DNA from: Sulfurimicrobium sp964552675
Lineage (GTDB): Bacteria > Pseudomonadota > Gammaproteobacteria > Burkholderiales > Sulfuricellaceae
Direction: 5' to 3'
DNA length: 64,000 nucleotides
Assembly (NCBI GenBank): GCA_964552675.1
Contig: CAZKHJ010000004.1
Location: forward strand, 1-64,000
Below are positions 25,105 to 33,930 of this stretch, piece by piece. The position numbers and the translations under genes are program-made. Position 1 is the first letter of the stretch. Every line of letters begins with the position of its first letter. The notes beneath the pieces are model-generated. The model saw only the letters and a program-made list of their open reading frames with translations, searched no databases and was not told where the DNA came from.

Positions 25105-26155
25105 GAAGCGTTCGAAGAAAGCTGGCCTGCCGCCCGGCTCGCTGGTGCATATCGGCGAGAAAAAAACCGATGTGACCAGGGTTCAGGTGCTGGATTACGA
25201 CGAGCAGAGCTGCAGCGAGAGCGAGCTGACCGACCTGGACCAATGCCTGGCCCTGCGTGGCAAACCATCTGTGACCTGGGTGGATATCGACGGCGTCCAT
25301 GATGCACAGGCGCTGGAGAAAATCGGCCGCTGCTTCGGCCTGCACCCGCTGGTAATGGAAGATATCCTCAATACCGACCAGCGCCCCAAAATCGAGGATT
25401 ACGGCGACTATCTCTACATCGTGCTGCGTATGCTCACCAACGGCAGCGAGAGCGGGGAGATTGCCTCGGAGCAGGTGAGCCTGATCCTGGGGGAAAATTT
25501 CGTGCTTTCCATCCAGGAAGGCGCCCGGGGCGATGTGTTCGAGCCGGTGCGCGGCCGCATCCGCCACGGCAAGGGGCAGATTCGCAAGCTGGGTGCGGAT
25601 TATCTCGCCTATAGCCTGATCGACGCGGTGGTGGACAACTATTTCATCGTGCTGGAGAAAGCTGGTGAGCGCGTCGAGTTGCTGGAAGAGACCCTGATCA
25701 GCAATCCTGGACCGGAAACGCTGCACCTGATCCATAATCTCAAGCGCGAAATGATCTATCTGCGCAAGTCGGTATGGCCCCTGCGCGAGGTGGTGAGCGG
25801 GATGCAGCGCCGCGATTCGGCCCTGATCCGCGAGGAAACCGGCTACTACCTGCGCGATGTGTACGATCACACCATCCAGGTGATCGACACCGTGGAAACT
25901 TTCCGTGACATGCTGTCCGGCATGCTCGATATTTACCTCTCCAGCATCAGCAATCGCACTAACGCGGTAATGAAGGTGCTCACCGTGATCGCCACTATTT
26001 TCATGCCCCTGACCTGGATTGCCGGGATTTATGGCATGAATTTCAAATACATGCCGGAACTGGGTTGGCACTATGGCTATCTGGCGGCCTGGCTGCTGAT
26101 GTTTGCCGTGGCGTTGGGCATGGTGATTTATTTCAAGTTGAAGAAATGGTGGTGA
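25085..26155 (+). CDS. corA: CorA family Mg2+/Co2+ transporter
   Basis: 356 aa from ATG 25085, inside the end of the GGDEF-EAL gene. The cytoplasmic funnel is long and charged. Two C-terminal membrane helices are preceded by the selectivity motif YGMN (residues 316-319, in WIAGIYGMNFKYMPEL). The segment VIATIFMPLTWIAG leads into the pore. The C-terminus FKLKKWW is basic, as in the family. Four bases separate it from the glucokinase start. Confidence 0.94.
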   Translation: MARHALKKRSKKAGLPPGSLVHIGEKKTDVTRVQVLDYDEQSCSESELTDLDQCLALRGKPSVTWVDIDGVHDAQALEKIGRCFGLHPLVMEDILNTDQRPKIEDYGDYLYIVLRMLTNGSESGEIASEQVSLILGENFVLSIQEGARGDVFEPVRGRIRHGKGQIRKLGADYLAYSLIDAVVDNYFIVLEKAGERVELLEETLISNPGPETLHLIHNLKREMIYLRKSVWPLREVVSGMQRRDSALIREETGYYLRDVYDHTIQVIDTVETFRDMLSGMLDIYLSSISNRTNAVMKVLTVIATIFMPLTWIAGIYGMNFKYMPELGWHYGYLAAWLLMFAVALGMVIYFKLKKWW

Positions 26156-26159
26156 GCTC

Positions 26160-27176
26160 ATGAACAAGCTGGTACTGGCGGGCGATGTGGGAGGCACCAA
26201 GACCCTGCTGCGATTGGCCGAGGTGGCGCCGGACGGGGCGGTTCATCCGGTATATGAACGGCGCTTCGACAGCGCTGTGCATGAAGATTTCAATGCGCTG
26301 CTGCAGGAGTTCCTGAATGCCGCCGAATTCATGCCTGCCGCAGCCGGGCCCGTGGCGGCGGCCTGCTTCGGCGTGGCTGGGCCGATCCATGGCCGCCATG
26401 CCAAGATCACCAACCTGCCGTGGCGCATCGATGCCGGTGCGATAGGAGCGGAATTCGGCATTCCCAGTGTGCAGCTCATCAACGATTTTGCGGCCATTGG
26501 TTTTGGCATCGAAACCCTGCGCGAGGAAGATCTGGTGACGCTACAGACTGGCGAGCCGGAAGCAAATGGCACCCGCGCCGTGCTCGGCGCCGGAACCGGC
26601 CTGGGCGAAGGTATGCTGGTGTGGCGCGATGGTGGCTACCAGCCGTTGCCATCCGAAGGCGGGCATGTCGATTTTGCTCCGCTGGATGAAGCACAAATCG
26701 GCCTGCTGCGCCATTTGCAGAAAATATATGGCCATGTTTCCTGCGAACGGATCCTGTCCGGGCCCGGCCTGGTGAAAATCTGTGAATACGTGATGGAATC
26801 GGGGCTGGAAGCGCCTGCGCCGGACTTTGTCGCCGCACTGGACGAGTTCGACGCCGCCTCCACCATCTCGGAATATGCCATGAATGGCCGCGATCCCGCA
26901 GCGGCGCGCGCGCTGGACATGTTCATCGCCATTTTTGGCGCGCAGGCCGGCAACCTGGCGCTGACGCTGCTGGCCACCGGAGGGGTCTATATTGCCGGCG
27001 GCATCGCGCCGAAAATCATCACCCGGCTCGGACAGGGCGGATTCATCCAGGCCTTCAATGACAAGGGGCGTTTTGCCGAGCTGATGCAGCGTATTCCGGT
27101 ACGGGTGGTGATGAATCCGAAAGTGGGACTGCAGGGGGCCGCGCTGGTGGCAGGCAGGCAGGCAGGAATCGCGTAG
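26160..27176 (+). CDS. glk: Glucokinase (proteobacterial Glk type)
   Basis: 338 aa. LVLAGDVGGTKTLLRLAEV is the phosphate-binding start. FGVAGPIHGRHAKITNLPWRID and VQLINDFAAIGFGI (catalytic Asp) follow, then LGAGTGLGEGMLVW and SEGGHVDFAP. The C-terminal half has ERILSGPGLVKICEYV and GGVYIAGGIAPKII. It phosphorylates glucose with ATP. A glycogen phosphorylase gene lies 2.8 kb downstream, which together suggests a glucose/glycogen economy. Confidence 0.94.
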   Translation: MNKLVLAGDVGGTKTLLRLAEVAPDGAVHPVYERRFDSAVHEDFNALLQEFLNAAEFMPAAAGPVAAACFGVAGPIHGRHAKITNLPWRIDAGAIGAEFGIPSVQLINDFAAIGFGIETLREEDLVTLQTGEPEANGTRAVLGAGTGLGEGMLVWRDGGYQPLPSEGGHVDFAPLDEAQIGLLRHLQKIYGHVSCERILSGPGLVKICEYVMESGLEAPAPDFVAALDEFDAASTISEYAMNGRDPAAARALDMFIAIFGAQAGNLALTLLATGGVYIAGGIAPKIITRLGQGGFIQAFNDKGRFAELMQRIPVRVVMNPKVGLQGAALVAGRQAGIA

Positions 27177-27210
27177 AATAGGGCGGATACCATTTTTCCA
27201 GGAAAACACC

Positions 27211-27642
27211 ATGAGCGAAGAATCATTCGAGCCCAAGAACGACCTTGAACACAGGCTGCTGGCTGCAACAAACGGCGAAATCTCTGTCGAGGAGCTGATG
27301 TCCGGGCTGCTGGATGCCCAGGTATTCATGCCGGTGGAGGACGAGGATATCGCGATCAAGGGCTTTCAGCGCTCGACTTATGCGCGCCCGCTGGTGGTCG
27401 AAGCCGAAGGCGGTACCCATGTGCTGGTGCTGTTCAGCAGCCCGGAACGCGCCAGGCTGGTGATCGAGGAGTTCCCCAAGTTTGGTGGCGGCCTGCTGGC
27501 CGAGTTCCGCTGGGTGCTGGAGCGCATCGATGCCGGCGCCGGGGTGACCATCAATCCGGGCTGGGAAGTGGGCATCGACCTTGAGCCGGAAACCGTGGCG
27601 CAGCTGATGCGGGAACTGGCGGCCGAGAAGCCGCTGCATTGA
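27211..27642 (+). CDS. SseB family protein
   Basis: 143 aa. NDLEHRLLAATNGEISVEELMSGLLDAQVFMPV and VEAEGGTHVLVLFSSPERARLV match the SseB N-terminal domain, and GAGVTINPGWEVGIDLEPETVAQL follows. The domain is widespread in single-domain proteins of unknown role; the name comes from E. coli SseB. No signal peptide. Repeat copy 1 begins 5 bp after the stop. Confidence 0.82.
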   Translation: MSEESFEPKNDLEHRLLAATNGEISVEELMSGLLDAQVFMPVEDEDIAIKGFQRSTYARPLVVEAEGGTHVLVLFSSPERARLVIEEFPKFGGGLLAEFRWVLERIDAGAGVTINPGWEVGIDLEPETVAQLMRELAAEKPLH

Positions 27643-27646
27643 ACTT

Positions 27647-27864
27647 AAAAAAGCAGTTGAACCGCAAAGATCGCAAGGGTCTTCCCCGTGGTTGTATTCC
27701 GCTGAAGCGGAACAACGCACGCGAAGACGCAAAGAACGCAAAGTAAAGACAATGCGTTATCTGAATCTGTCCAGTCACCAGACGGGTGAATGCCAGATGA
27801 TTTCCATGTCCTCGTTTTCTTTGCGCCTTTGCGCCTTCGCGGTAAACGAACTGAGGTTTCCAGG
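27647..27864. repeat. Dispersed palindromic repeat, copy 1 (218 bp)
   Basis: The left arm starts AAAAAAGCAGTTGAACCGCA and the right arm ends ACTGAGGTTTCCAGG. Arms rich in CGCAAAG/CTTTGCG pair with each other. The left arm contains a 52-bp module (27675-27726) that is also present, identical, in copies 2 and 3. The core holds a hairpin TCACC-AGACG-GGTGA. The whole gap of 280 bp between the SseB-like and DUF4202 genes is occupied by this element plus about 60 bp. Confidence 0.85.
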
Positions 27865-27922
27865 TTGATTGTGGCGCTTCCTGGCGGCGCAGGCGCGCCA
27901 GGAAGGCAGCGGCGCGGCTTCT

Positions 27923-28528
27923 TCAGGCTGCGCCGAGCGCTTTCTTGACCACAGCCAGCATTTCCGGCGTGTAATTCAGCTTCAGGGCCGCTTCGTGCCC
28001 TTTCCCGGACATTTTCTTCCATGTCTTGCGCAGGATGTCGAGCAGCTTTTCTTCCTCGTAGTGGCTGTATTTGTGGACGAAGGCTTCCAGGTAATGCTCC
28101 AGGAAAGTCAGGTCCACCACGTCCTCAAGCATCTGGGTATCCGGATTGAGCTTGAGTTTTTCCTTGCGCAGCAGTGACTTGAGCTTGGCGATCATCTCCT
28201 CGTCATAACCGGCTTCACGCATGATCTCGCCTGCAGTCTCGCCGTGGAACTTGTACAGATTGGTGCGCCATTGATGGTAGCCCGTTTTGTCCATCGGGTA
28301 GCTGTCGCGCGGCACTTTCCAGCGGCAGATGTGCTGGGCGCGCACGGCGAGCTGGACGTGTTCCGGGGCATCGGGCGCAAAGCGGCCGAGCATGTCGGTC
28401 ATGCGCTGGGCGTAGAGCAGCTCCTTGGGGTATTCCTTGCCCTCGAATGCTTCCTTGTTGGGGTCTTCCGCGTTGGCGGCGTCAAATTTTGCAATCGCGA
28501 GATCGAAACGGGCTTTATCAGAAATCAT
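27923..28528 (-). CDS. DUF4202 domain-containing protein
   Basis: 201 aa. IAKFDAANAEDPN, KELLYAQRMTDMLGRFAPDAPE, RAQHICRWKVPRDSYPMDKTGYHQWR, EDVVDLTFLEHYLEAFVHKY and GHEAALKLNYTPEM match the DUF4202 pattern. Conserved His residues in a helical protein (QHICRW, GYHQWR) could bind metal, as in HD-like folds, but no function is established. Stands alone on the minus strand. Confidence 0.82.
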   Translation of the reverse strand: MISDKARFDLAIAKFDAANAEDPNKEAFEGKEYPKELLYAQRMTDMLGRFAPDAPEHVQLAVRAQHICRWKVPRDSYPMDKTGYHQWRTNLYKFHGETAGEIMREAGYDEEMIAKLKSLLRKEKLKLNPDTQMLEDVVDLTFLEHYLEAFVHKYSHYEEEKLLDILRKTWKKMSGKGHEAALKLNYTPEMLAVVKKALGAA

Positions 28529-28623
28529 GCGGGTTATCCTTGATTTGGGTCAAGAGGAGAAAAAGTATATCACCAAATGCTAATGAATCCGCTTGCCAAT
28601 CGCAGCGGTTCTGAAAGGGTGCG

Positions 28624-28646
28624 CGGGCATTCAGGACGAATGCCCG
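28624..28646. repeat. Perfect 9-bp inverted repeat 3' of the ferritin-like gene
   Basis: CGGGCATTC and GAATGCCCG, with a 5-bp AGGAC loop, lie 10 bp beyond the ferritin-like stop. It lacks a T-run on either strand, so it is a stable 3'-end hairpin rather than a clear intrinsic terminator. Confidence 0.5.
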
Positions 28647-28655
28647 GAAAAGAAA

Positions 28656-29084
28656 TTATTTGCTTTCGAGCGCGTTGGCAATATCGCGCTTGTGCTCTTC
28701 TTCCTGGATCAGGATGTCTTCCAGCACGCGGCGCAGGCCGTATTCCTTCAGCGCTTCCGCCTGGGCGATGCGCTCCTTGTAGCGGGTGATGGCGTTATCC
28801 TCGCCCCACAGGTCCTGTTTCAGCATTTCCCTGCTGCTGGACGAGATTTCGCGCTTTTCCACATTGATGGTGGGCACGCCGCCGAGAAAATCGATCTGCT
28901 CGGACAGCATCACCGCATGTTGCATTTCTTCCTGGGAATGGATGATCAGCTCCTTCTGGATCGAATCGTACTGCGGGCCGCTGATTGCCGCCGCATGCTG
29001 CACGTACTGGACCGCCGCGGCGTATTCCCATTCCAGATCCTTGTTCAGTTCCTCGATCAGTTTCTTCTTGGTGACTTTCATCAT
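28656..29084 (-). CDS. Ferritin-like domain protein (bacterioferritin/DPS-related)
   Basis: 142 aa. Four-helix-bundle di-iron ligands are visible: the Glu of LEWEYAAAVQYVQHA, SQEEMQHAVMLSEQI (ExxH), and the second-half pattern EDILIQEEEHKRDIA (ExxH). Length and motifs fit the ferritin-like 'bacterioferritin-like' group, smaller than true bacterioferritin and without the heme Met. Likely iron handling under oxidative stress, matching the peroxiredoxin just upstream. Start is MM; either Met is possible. Confidence 0.85.
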   Translation of the reverse strand: MMKVTKKKLIEELNKDLEWEYAAAVQYVQHAAAISGPQYDSIQKELIIHSQEEMQHAVMLSEQIDFLGGVPTINVEKREISSSSREMLKQDLWGEDNAITRYKERIAQAEALKEYGLRRVLEDILIQEEEHKRDIANALESK

Positions 29085-29123
29085 GATTCTCCTTTCGGAT
29101 TATGAAAACAGGCTCCCGGAAGT

Positions 29124-29162
29124 AAAAAAGCCGCCAGGGGAGTGGGCTCCCTGGCGGCTTTT
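29124..29162 (-). terminator. Rho-independent terminator after the peroxiredoxin gene
   Basis: A 12-bp GC-rich stem (GCCGCCAGGG pairing with CCCTGGCGGC, plus two AT pairs) with a 9-nt loop, followed on the minus strand by six T. It lies about 20 bp after the peroxiredoxin stop and upstream of the ferritin-like gene; a T4 also follows on the plus strand. Confidence 0.88.
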
Positions 29163-29182
29163 GCGGGGCGAAAAACCAGCTG

Positions 29183-29785
29183 TTACAGTTCGCCGGCGTG
29201 CTGCGCCAGGTACTCGGCTACACCCTTGGTGTCGGCCTTCATGCCGGCCTTGCCCTTGTTCCAGCCAGCCGGGCAGACTTCGCCGTGCTGCTCGGTGAAT
29301 TGCAGGGCATCGACCATACGCAGCATTTCGTCGATGTTGCGGCCCAGCGGCAGGTCATTGACCACCTGGTGGCGCACCACGCCGCTCTTGTCGATCAGGA
29401 AGGAGCCGCGGAAAGCGACACCGGCGTCGGCTTCGACGTCATAGGCCTTGCAGATTTCGTGCTTGATGTCGGCTACCAGGGGATACTGCACCTGGCCGAT
29501 GCCGCCGTTGTTGATGGCGGTGTTTTTCCAGGCCAGATGGCTGAAATGGGAGTCGATGGAAACGCCGATCACTTCCACGTTGCGGTCCTGGAATTCCTTC
29601 AGGCGGTGGTCGAAGGCGATCAGCTCGGACGGGCACACGAAAGTGAAGTCGAGCGGGTAGAAGAAGATTACCGCGTACTTGTTCTTGATATGGGTCTTGA
29701 GATTGAAGCCTTCCTCGATGCTGTTGTTGCCCATTACTGCGGCGGCGGTGAAGTCGGGAGCGGCCTTGCCAACGAGAACTGCCAT
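29183..29785 (-). CDS. 2-Cys peroxiredoxin (AhpC/TSA family)
   Basis: 200 aa from ATG 29785, chosen for its AGGAAAG ribosome site and because MAVLVGKAAPDF matches the family. The peroxidatic Cys lies in FYPLDFTFVCPSE and the resolving Cys in EQHGEVCPAGW, with the conserved Arg in AFRGSFLID. It reduces H2O2 and organic peroxides in the cytoplasm; the reductant is usually thioredoxin or AhpF. Ends in a strong terminator. Confidence 0.95.
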   Translation of the reverse strand: MAVLVGKAAPDFTAAAVMGNNSIEEGFNLKTHIKNKYAVIFFYPLDFTFVCPSELIAFDHRLKEFQDRNVEVIGVSIDSHFSHLAWKNTAINNGGIGQVQYPLVADIKHEICKAYDVEADAGVAFRGSFLIDKSGVVRHQVVNDLPLGRNIDEMLRMVDALQFTEQHGEVCPAGWNKGKAGMKADTKGVAEYLAQHAGEL

Positions 29786-29827
29786 GATGTCTTTCCTTTC
29801 AGGGGTGCGAAAAATTGATGAAATCTG

Positions 29828-29856
29828 ATTGTATTTAGAATAAGTCCAAATTGCAA
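29828..29856 (-). promoter_or_regulatory. Predicted sigma-70 promoter of the peroxiredoxin gene
   Basis: On the minus strand TTGCAA (29856-29851) and TACAAT (29833-29828) are separated by exactly 17 bp. The transcript would have a leader of about 35 nt. The surrounding 140-bp divergent gap with glgP is AT-rich. No convincing OxyR site was identified by eye. Confidence 0.6.
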
Positions 29857-29928
29857 TCCGAATTTTATTAGGCACCAATCTAAGTTACCATTAAAAGCTT
29901 CACAAATCCTGTTTAACCTGAACAAATC

Positions 29929-32430
29929 ATGACTTGCGACCTGAGCAGCACCCCCCGCGCCCTGTTGACCGAAATGCCCCCGCTGGGAATGAATGCGTCC
30001 AGCCTGGCGCTGGATTTCCGCCGTTATTTCAACCATACCCTGGGGCGCGACCGGCATGGCACGCCGCCACACTGTTTCTATACTGCGCTGGCCATGACCC
30101 TGCGCGACCGGCTGGTGGAGCGCTGGAAGGCGACCGACATGGCTTATGAGGCCAGCGCCTGCAAGCGCACCTATTACCTGTCACTGGAATTTCTCATGGG
30201 GCGCGCCCTGTCCAATGCCATGCTGAATCTGGGTGTGGTGGACGGAACGGCCGAGGCGCTGGGCAGCCTGGGCCTGATGATGGAGGAAGTTGCGGAGCAG
30301 GAGCACGATGCCGGTCTCGGCAACGGTGGCCTGGGTCGGCTTGCGGCCTGTTTTCTGGACAGCTGCGCCACCCTGCAGCTACCGGTGACAGGTTATGGCA
30401 TTCGCTATGAATATGGCATGTTCCGTCAGCATATCGAGGGCGGGTACCAGGTCGAGGAACCGGACCATTGGCTGCGCAACGGTAATCCCTGGGAGCTGGA
30501 GCGCCCTGAATTCACCCGGCGCATCCAGTTCGGCGGACGTTGCGAATACCTGCGCGAGTCCGGAGGGAAGCTGCGTGTGCGCTGGGTGGACAGCCATGAT
30601 GTGCTGGCGGTGCCTTATGATGTTCCCATTCCCGGCTACCAGAACGGCACGGTCAATACTCTGCGGTTATGGAAGGCGGCGGCAACCGATGAGTTCGATC
30701 TCAGCGAATTCAATGCCGGCAGCTATCCCGAGGCGGTGGCGGCCAAGAATGCCGCCGAGCATATCTCCATGGTGCTCTATCCCAATGACGCCAGTGAAAA
30801 TGGCAAGGAACTGCGCCTGCGCCAGCAGTATTTCCTGGCCTCGGCCAGCCTGCAGGACGTCCTGCACCACTGGACGCGCGATCAGGGCGAGGATTTCAGC
30901 CTGTTTGCCGACCGGGTCTGCTTCCAGCTCAACGACACCCATCCCACCTGTTCGGTGGCGGAGCTGATGCGCCTGCTGATGGACGAACATGGCCTGGAAT
31001 GGGATGCCGCCTGGCAGATCACCTCCCGCACCATGGCTTACACCAACCACACCCTGCTGCCCGAAGCGCTGGAAAAATGGCCGGTGCGCCTGTTCCGCGC
31101 GCTGCTGCCGCGCCTGCTGGACATTATTTACGAAATCAACGCCCGCTTCCTGTCCGAAGTGGCGCGCCGCTGGCCGGGCGACAACCAGCGGCTGGCGCGC
31201 ATGTCGATCATCGAGGAAGGGCACGAGCCCCAGGTGCGCATGGCCTATCTGGCCGTGGTGGCGAGCTTTTCCGTCAATGGCGTGGCGGAACTGCATTCCG
31301 AACTGCTGCAGCAGGACCTGTTCCGCGATTTTTACGAGCTGTGGCCCCACAAGTTCAACAACAAGACCAATGGCGTGACCCAGCGCCGCTGGCTGGCAGC
31401 GAGCAATCCACTCCTGAGCCGGCTGATCGGCGACAGCATCGGAGAGGGTTGGGCGACCGACCTGCAGCAGCTGCGCAAGCTCATCCCCCTCTCCGACAAT
31501 GCCGAATTCCGCGCCCGCTGGCGTGAGGTGAAGCAGGAAAACAAGCTGCGCCTGGCCGCGCTGGTTCAGGCCGACTGTGGCGTGAGCTTCGATGTCGATG
31601 CGCTGTTCGACGTCCAGGTCAAACGCATCCACGAATACAAGCGGCAACTGCTCAACATCCTGCATGTGATCCACCTTTACGACCGCATCAGGCGCGGCGA
31701 CACGGCCAACTGGACGCCGCGCTGCGTGCTGATCGGTGGCAAGGCGGCGCCGGGCTACGCGATGGCGAAATCCATCATCAAGCTGGCTTGCAGCGTGGCG
31801 CAGATGGTCAATGCCGACCCGGCCTGCGACGGTTTGCTGAAGATGGCCTACCTGCCCGATTATCGCGTGACGGCGATGGAAGTGGTGAGCCCCGGCACCG
31901 ATCTGTCGGAACAGATTTCCACTGCCGGCAAGGAAGCTTCCGGCACCGGCAACATGAAATTCATGATCAACGGCGCGCTCACCATCGGCACACTGGATGG
32001 CGCCAATATCGAGATCCGGGAAGAGGCGGGCGTGGACAATTTCTTCCTGTTCGGCCTCACCGCCGCAGAAGTGGAAGCGCGCCGCCGGGATTATGATCCG
32101 GCCCGGGTGATCGAAGCCGACCAGGATCTCAAGCGGGTGATGCAATTGCTGGAATCCGGCCATTTCAACCCTGCCGAGCCGGGCATTTTCGACAACATCA
32201 TCCGTTCCCTGACCGAGCACGGCGATTACTGGATGATCGTGGCGGATTTCAGGAGCTATGTCGAGGCGCAGCGCCAGGCCGCTGCCGCCTTCCTCGACCA
32301 GGAGCGCTGGACGCGCATGAGTATCCTCAATAGCGCCACCAGCGGCAAGTTTTCCAGTGACCGCACCATCCACGAGTACAACGCGGATATCTGGCGGCTT
32401 ACGCCAGTAGCGGCGAGGAGCGGCGCATGA
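29929..32430 (+). CDS. glgP: Glycogen/starch phosphorylase
   Basis: 833 aa. GT35 family features: LSLEFLMGRALSNAMLNLG, GLGNGGLGRLAACFLDS, YGIRYEYGMFRQ, NDTHPTCSVAEL, KWPVRLFRALLPRLLDIIYEIN, KVKRIHEYKRQLLN in variant form (VKRIHEYKRQLLNILH), GKAAPGYAMAK and the PLP-binding EASGTGNMKFMINGAL with Lys677. It releases glucose-1-phosphate from alpha-glucans in the cytoplasm. No other glycogen genes are adjacent. The stop overlaps the dsbB start by 4 nt. Confidence 0.96.
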   Translation: MTCDLSSTPRALLTEMPPLGMNASSLALDFRRYFNHTLGRDRHGTPPHCFYTALAMTLRDRLVERWKATDMAYEASACKRTYYLSLEFLMGRALSNAMLNLGVVDGTAEALGSLGLMMEEVAEQEHDAGLGNGGLGRLAACFLDSCATLQLPVTGYGIRYEYGMFRQHIEGGYQVEEPDHWLRNGNPWELERPEFTRRIQFGGRCEYLRESGGKLRVRWVDSHDVLAVPYDVPIPGYQNGTVNTLRLWKAAATDEFDLSEFNAGSYPEAVAAKNAAEHISMVLYPNDASENGKELRLRQQYFLASASLQDVLHHWTRDQGEDFSLFADRVCFQLNDTHPTCSVAELMRLLMDEHGLEWDAAWQITSRTMAYTNHTLLPEALEKWPVRLFRALLPRLLDIIYEINARFLSEVARRWPGDNQRLARMSIIEEGHEPQVRMAYLAVVASFSVNGVAELHSELLQQDLFRDFYELWPHKFNNKTNGVTQRRWLAASNPLLSRLIGDSIGEGWATDLQQLRKLIPLSDNAEFRARWREVKQENKLRLAALVQADCGVSFDVDALFDVQVKRIHEYKRQLLNILHVIHLYDRIRRGDTANWTPRCVLIGGKAAPGYAMAKSIIKLACSVAQMVNADPACDGLLKMAYLPDYRVTAMEVVSPGTDLSEQISTAGKEASGTGNMKFMINGALTIGTLDGANIEIREEAGVDNFFLFGLTAAEVEARRRDYDPARVIEADQDLKRVMQLLESGHFNPAEPGIFDNIIRSLTEHGDYWMIVADFRSYVEAQRQAAAAFLDQERWTRMSILNSATSGKFSSDRTIHEYNADIWRLTPVAARSGA

Positions 32431-32930
32431 TCATCAGCTTCCGTGTCATGTTTCTGGCCGTGCTGGCGTGCTGTCTCGGGGTGCTGAGCTTCGGCCTTTA
32501 TCTGCAGCATGGCCTGCACCTGGAACCGTGCCCCCTGTGCATCCTGCAGCGCATGGCCTTCCTGGCCATCGGCCTGACTGCCTTGCTGGCTTTCCTGCTG
32601 AATCCCGGCATTGTGGGCAGAATGTTTTTTGGCCTGCTGATCACGCTGTTTTCCGCCGCCGGCATTGCAGTGGCGGGGCGCAATCTCTGGCTGCAGCATC
32701 TGCCCCCGGACCAGGTGCCGGAGTGCGGGCCGGGGCTGGAATACATGCTGGAAGCCTTTCCCCTGACCAAGGTGCTGCCGATGGTGTTGCAGGGTTCGGG
32801 GGAATGCGCCAAAGTGGCATGGACCATGCTGGGCCTGTCCATCCCGGCCTGGGCGCTGGGCTGGTTCCTGGTGTTCCTGATGGCTGGGCTGGCGGCGCTG
32901 TTCCTGCGCGAGAAGGTCAGGGACCGTTGA
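32427..32930 (+). CDS. dsbB: Disulfide bond formation protein B
   Basis: 167 aa, four membrane helices. The first periplasmic loop has the redox pair C35-x-x-C38 (LEPCPLCILQRMAF), and the second loop has two Cys (VPECGPGLEY ... GSGECAKVAW). DsbB reoxidises DsbA and passes electrons to quinone in the inner membrane. The ATGA overlap with glgP is an unusual partnership. No dsbA nearby. Confidence 0.94.
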   Translation: MIISFRVMFLAVLACCLGVLSFGLYLQHGLHLEPCPLCILQRMAFLAIGLTALLAFLLNPGIVGRMFFGLLITLFSAAGIAVAGRNLWLQHLPPDQVPECGPGLEYMLEAFPLTKVLPMVLQGSGECAKVAWTMLGLSIPAWALGWFLVFLMAGLAALFLREKVRDR

Positions 32931-32975
32931 TGGCGATACGGAATCTTTGCGGCAACCGCATGACATGAAAACAAT

Positions 32976-33710
32976 ATGACCGAACCCATCAGACTCTCCA
33001 AGCTCATGTCCCAGCTCGGGCTATGCTCCCGCCGCGAGGCAGATTCCTATATCGAGCGCGGCCTGGTGTTCGTCGATGGCTTCAAGGTGACGGAGCTGGG
33101 CACCAAGGTTTTGCCGACCCAGACCGTGACCCTGGGCCATGGCGCCAGGGCGCAGCAGGCCCGGCGTGTCACCATTCTGCTGCACAAGCCGGTGGGCTAT
33201 GTTTCCGGCCAGCCGGAAAAGGGCTACAAGGCGGCCGCCACCCTGATCACCAAAGACAGCCATTTCAAGGGCGACACCGCGCCGCAGCAGTTCGACCCTT
33301 CGCAGCTGTTCGGCCTGGCGCCGGCCGGACGGCTGGATATCGACTCCCAGGGCCTGCTGGTGCTGACCCAGGATGGGCGTATCGCCAAGCAGCTGATCGG
33401 CGAGGATTCCGGCATCGAAAAGGAATATCTGGTGCGGGTACAGGGCAAACTCGACGAAAACGGCCTGAAGCTGCTCAATTACGGCCTCAGCCTGGATGGC
33501 AAGCCGCTCAAGCTGGCGCGGGTGAGCTGGCAGAATGCCGACCAGCTGCGCTTCATCCTCAAAGAAGGCAAAAAACGCCAGATCCGCCGCATGTGCGAGC
33601 TGGTGGGGCTGAAAGTGGTGGGCTTGAAGCGCGTGCGCATCGGCAAGGTCAAACTGGGCGACCTGCCGCCGGGACAGTGGCGCTATCTGCAGGAGGGAGA
33701 AGCCTTTTGA
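32976..33710 (+). CDS. Ribosomal large-subunit pseudouridine synthase, RsuA/RluB/E/F family
   Basis: 244 aa. An N-terminal S4 RNA-binding domain (IRLSKLMSQLGLCSRREADSYIERG) is followed by the synthase domain with the catalytic Asp in AGRLDIDSQGLLVLTQDG, KEYLVRVQG and KEGKKRQIRRMCELVGLKVVGLKRVRIG. Length and N-terminus look closest to RluF; which uridine it modifies is not decidable here. Repeat copy 2 starts 5 bp after the stop. Confidence 0.92.
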   Translation: MTEPIRLSKLMSQLGLCSRREADSYIERGLVFVDGFKVTELGTKVLPTQTVTLGHGARAQQARRVTILLHKPVGYVSGQPEKGYKAAATLITKDSHFKGDTAPQQFDPSQLFGLAPAGRLDIDSQGLLVLTQDGRIAKQLIGEDSGIEKEYLVRVQGKLDENGLKLLNYGLSLDGKPLKLARVSWQNADQLRFILKEGKKRQIRRMCELVGLKVVGLKRVRIGKVKLGDLPPGQWRYLQEGEAF

Positions 33711-33715
33711 GACAG

Positions 33716-33922
33716 GAAAAGCATTTGAACCGCAAAGATCGCAAGGGTCTTCCCCGTGGTTGTATTCCGCTGAAGCGGAACAACGCACGCGAAGGCGCGG
33801 AGGCGCAAAGAACCCCAAAAAACAAACCAGCTGGATATCAGCCCGACAAGGGAATCAGCCGATTCACACCATACGCCGCTTTAACTTTGCGCCTCCGCGC
33901 CTTTGCGGTTGATGATTCGAGG
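33716..33922. repeat. Dispersed palindromic repeat, copy 2 (about 207 bp)
   Basis: The left arm (GCATTTGAACCGCAAAG) carries the same 52-bp module as copy 1, base for base (33738-33789). The right arm ends CTTTGCGCCTCCGCGCCTTTGCGGTT. The core sequence is unrelated to copies 1 and 3. The right edge lies 8-9 bp from the mobB start codon and provides its CGAGG ribosome site. Confidence 0.82.
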
Positions 33923-33930
33923 CATGAAGA

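Noticed and set aside
27647..27864. CRISPR array
   Set aside because: The repeated CGCAAAG units are arms of one palindromic element, not regularly spaced direct repeats with unique spacers, and there are no cas genes.
28624..28646. Intrinsic terminator after the ferritin-like gene
   Set aside because: Perfect hairpin but no T-run on either strand, so recorded only as an inverted repeat.
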